A stretch of DNA of 7,311 nt from Oscillospiraceae bacterium (lineage in GTDB: Bacteria > Bacillota > Clostridia > Oscillospirales > Oscillospiraceae): the NCBI GenBank assembly GCA_017620315.1, contig JAFZQQ010000401.1, positions 1 to 7,311 on the forward strand, given 5' to 3'. A program made the position numbers and the translations under genes. Of this stretch, positions 6,457 to 7,311 are shown piece by piece. The notes below the pieces were generated by a model. That model saw only the letters and a program-made list of their open reading frames with translations, made no database searches and was not told the DNA's origin. How positions within the stretch are numbered: the stretch's first letter is position 1; each line of letters opens with the position of its first letter.

Positions 6457-6846
6457 TCATATTATGGCAAATAATTTCACATGTGTCATTTGTTTCAATG
6501 GCGAAAGGATAGCATTTTCAATGCATTTTGCCGCATAAGTTGCAAGGCGCGTGTTTTTCTCAGGACGATAGCTTGTTATCCCCTTTATCAGTCCGATCGT
6601 GCCTATGGAGAGCAGGTCATCCTGCTCGCTCTCCTGCGTGTAATACTTTTTCACGATATGGGCGACGAGCCGAAGGTTATGCTCTATAAGCACATTGCGG
6701 GCTTCAACGTCGCCCCTCGCGCAGCGTTCGAGGTACTCACTCTCCTCTGCCGCTGTAAGAGGCTTTGGAAACGAGCCCGTATTTCCTGCAAGATGCAGTG
6801 TCAAAAGAATGCTGTGCGTTAACAGGTACAGTGCGGTTGATAACAT
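6457..6846 (-). CDS. sigK: RNA polymerase sigma-K, N-terminal half (SpoIVCB-like), interrupted by element
   Basis: This is the 5' half of the mother-cell sporulation sigma factor gene. Residues 1-110 are SigK: a hydrophobic leader (LSTALYLLTHSILLTLHLAG), then FPKPLTAAEESEYL, region 2.1-2.2 (ARNVLIEHNLRLVAHIVKKY) and region 2.3-2.4 (DLLSIGTIGLIKGI, TRLATYAAKCIEN). These closely match my recollection of B. subtilis SigK. After codon 111 the frame runs into the element and adds about 18 foreign residues (AILSPLKQMTHVKLFAII) before the stop, removing the rest of the core-binding and DNA-binding parts, so the unexcised product should be inactive. ATG at 6846 is the start because GGGAG (6855-6859) sits 8 nt upstream; the GTG at 6855 overlaps that site. 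The leader resembles the pro-sequence that SpoIVFB removes from pro-SigK in Bacillus (inference). The rebuilt gene is 6846-6516 joined to 1140-779. Confidence 0.95.
   Translation of the reverse strand: MLSTALYLLTHSILLTLHLAGNTGSFPKPLTAAEESEYLERCARGDVEARNVLIEHNLRLVAHIVKKYYTQESEQDDLLSIGTIGLIKGITSYRPEKNTRLATYAAKCIENAILSPLKQMTHVKLFAII
6488..6517 (-). repeat. Recombination site at sigK N-half end of element (att site, core AAATG)
   Basis: On the minus strand the sigK side ends GCATTGA, the core AAATG lies at 6517-6513, and the element arm runs 6514-6488, starting TGCTATCCT and containing TTGAAAC (6499-6493). Paired with the arm at 1142-1168 it forms the two halves of the circle-joint attP. Joined, the centre reads AGGATAGCAAATGCTATCCT on the minus strand, a dyad around AA that is perfect apart from the centre. 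The AA/TT dinucleotide is not self-complementary, which would fix the direction of joining so that excision and not inversion results. Confidence 0.8.
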
Positions 6847-6853
6847 TAAAATC

Positions 6854-6888
6854 ACTCCCTGCCGACAGCCTATGCCGCGGCAGGGAGT
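6854..6888 (-). promoter_or_regulatory. Hairpin covering the sigK ribosome binding site
   Basis: A perfect 11-bp inverted repeat (6854-6864 with 6878-6888, 13-nt loop) lies just before the sigK ATG. Its 3' arm on the minus strand contains the GGGAGT ribosome binding site. It could hold back sigK translation, or end transcription of the upstream gene, though the following GATTTTAATG is a poor T run. A competing reading is that the sigK promoter lies within it: CATAGGCT (6874-6867) with AATAT 16 bases upstream loosely resembles a SigE-type promoter, in which case sigK mRNA would lack the 5' arm. Confidence 0.5.
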
Positions 6889-6913
6889 CCATATTACAAC
6901 ATAATTCGTGCGC

Positions 6914-7309
6914 TCACCGCCGAAGCAGCGGTGCCTCTGTAAGCGAAAGCAGCAGCTCGTAGGTCTCGTCCTCCGGGCGGCTGTCGGATAAGTCCTTCAG
7001 ACGTCCGATAAGCTTCCAAAGCTCACGCGCGATCTCGTCAGCGTCTTCTTCTTTGGAGAGATAATGGCTCAGCCTCCCGCCGGAAAAGCCCTCTGCCGTC
7101 ACGCCCAGGAATGCTGCTGCGAGAAAAGCGTTATAGCTGCCCGTCGCCATCCTCAATCCTGTTAGATCTGCCGTCAACTCGTCCCACAGAGGCAGCGTCT
7201 GTTCCGGAAAGGTTCTGCGGCATATTACGTGGGCACATTCGTGGAAGCCGCGGATCTTCAGCGAAACCCGCCGCCACTCCTCCTCGCCGTAAGGCGTTTT
7301 CTGCCACGG
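6914..7309 (-). CDS. Unrecognised protein with HExxH motif, C-terminal 131 aa
   Basis: The frame is open to the edge of the window (first full codon at 7309), so the start is missing. Early in the fragment is KIRGFHECAHVICRR, whose HECAH (residues 23-27) fits the zinc-metallopeptidase pattern HExxH. Seventeen residues later comes LWDELTAD, whose Glu44 could be the third metal ligand. The rest is mainly helical (YNAFLAAAFLG, ADEIARELWKLIGRLKDL, ETYELLLSLTEAPLLRR). No membrane segment is evident. A TTG-started frame from 7177 is misleading, because the coding sequence continues past it. I cannot name the family or its role. It lies upstream of sigK on the same strand, 67 bp from the sigK ATG with the hairpin between, so co-transcription is possible but not shown. 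It lies outside the element. Confidence 0.8.
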   Translation of the reverse strand, partial: PWQKTPYGEEEWRRVSLKIRGFHECAHVICRRTFPEQTLPLWDELTADLTGLRMATGSYNAFLAAAFLGVTAEGFSGGRLSHYLSKEEDADEIARELWKLIGRLKDLSDSRPEDETYELLLSLTEAPLLRR

Positions 7310-7311
7310 CA

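Larger units (their letters stand above)
1141..6515. mobile_element. sigK-intervening (skin-like) element, 5375 bp, with its own serine recombinase
   Basis: The element splits sigK within codon 111 (Asn) of the rebuilt protein, in sigma region 2.4. The minus-strand core AAATG is present at both boundaries (1138-1142 and 6513-6517). Joining 6516 to 1140 yields TGC ATT GAA AAT GAG ATA CTG, that is CIENEIL, and one continuous reading frame of 231 codons including the stop. It encodes a phosphodiesterase, a small unknown protein, a flotillin, a DUF2500 protein and a large serine recombinase, all on the minus strand. No phage structural, replication or lysis gene is present. By precedent (B. subtilis skin, C. 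difficile skin-Cd), excision is expected in the mother cell during sporulation while the germline keeps the element. It is much smaller than the B. subtilis element (about 48 kb). Boundaries are seen directly; excision itself is inferred. Confidence 0.92.

Noticed and set aside
1143..6513. Inverted GCTATCCT/AGGATAGC at the ends read as insertion-sequence terminal repeats
   Set aside because: There is no DDE or HUH transposase. The repeats centre on a directly repeated AAATG core and rejoin sigK precisely, which fits serine-recombinase attachment sites.
6847..6855. GTG at 6855 as the sigK start
   Set aside because: The GTG overlaps the GGGAGT ribosome binding site; ATG 6846 is correctly spaced.
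6866..6894. SigE-type promoter directly upstream of sigK (AATAT and CATAGGCT)
   Set aside because: Spacing and the second half of the -10 box fit poorly, so it is mentioned only as an alternative for the hairpin and not called.

Overview
The window looks like a chromosomal piece of an endospore-forming Firmicute, probably a class Clostridia (Oscillospira/Ruminococcus-like) bacterium. The grounds are a sporulation sigma factor (SigK), a moderately GC-rich enolase, strong GGAGG ribosome binding sites and a DUF2500/flotillin pair. No rRNA or other marker allows a firmer name.

Layout. Positions 1-762 (+) hold the C-terminal 253 residues of enolase. Converging on it, 16 bp away, is the C-terminal half of sigK (minus strand, 779-1140). 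The N-terminal half of sigK lies more than 5 kb away (6846-6516, minus). Between them is a 5375-bp element, all of whose genes read on the minus strand. In transcription order from the N-half side these are: a membrane HD-GYP phosphodiesterase, a 103-residue unknown protein, a flotillin, a DUF2500 membrane protein, a terminator, and a 554-residue large serine recombinase that ends 53 bp short of the sigK C-half. Beyond the sigK N-half (6914 to window end, minus) is the end of an unrecognised protein with an HExxH motif.

Main interpretation: this is a compact sigK-intervening ('skin'-like) element. Both ends carry the 5-bp direct core AAATG. Recombining at it restores an uninterrupted 230-residue SigK, with the conserved stretch CIENEILMYF rebuilt across the joint. 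The other product, the circle joint, brings together two inverted arms matching at 21 of 27 positions around a central AA, which is the architecture expected of a large-serine-recombinase attP. In the known systems (Bacillus subtilis, Clostridioides difficile) excision happens in the mother cell during sporulation and makes sigK functional. Here the cargo is unusual: a flotillin membrane-scaffold gene and a c-di-GMP-type phosphodiesterase gene that would be lost from the mother cell on excision.

Other points of note: the recombinase reading frame has no ATG, GTG or TTG in front of its catalytic serine region (ATT start or +1 frameshift); a hairpin buries the sigK ribosome binding site; the enolase terminator is embedded in the sigK 3' coding end; and the element is a mosaic of GC-rich and AT-rich genes. 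No gene-free stretch exceeds 300 bases; the longest, about 140-200 bases at 6315-6456/6512, holds the presumed promoter region of the element's cargo operon.
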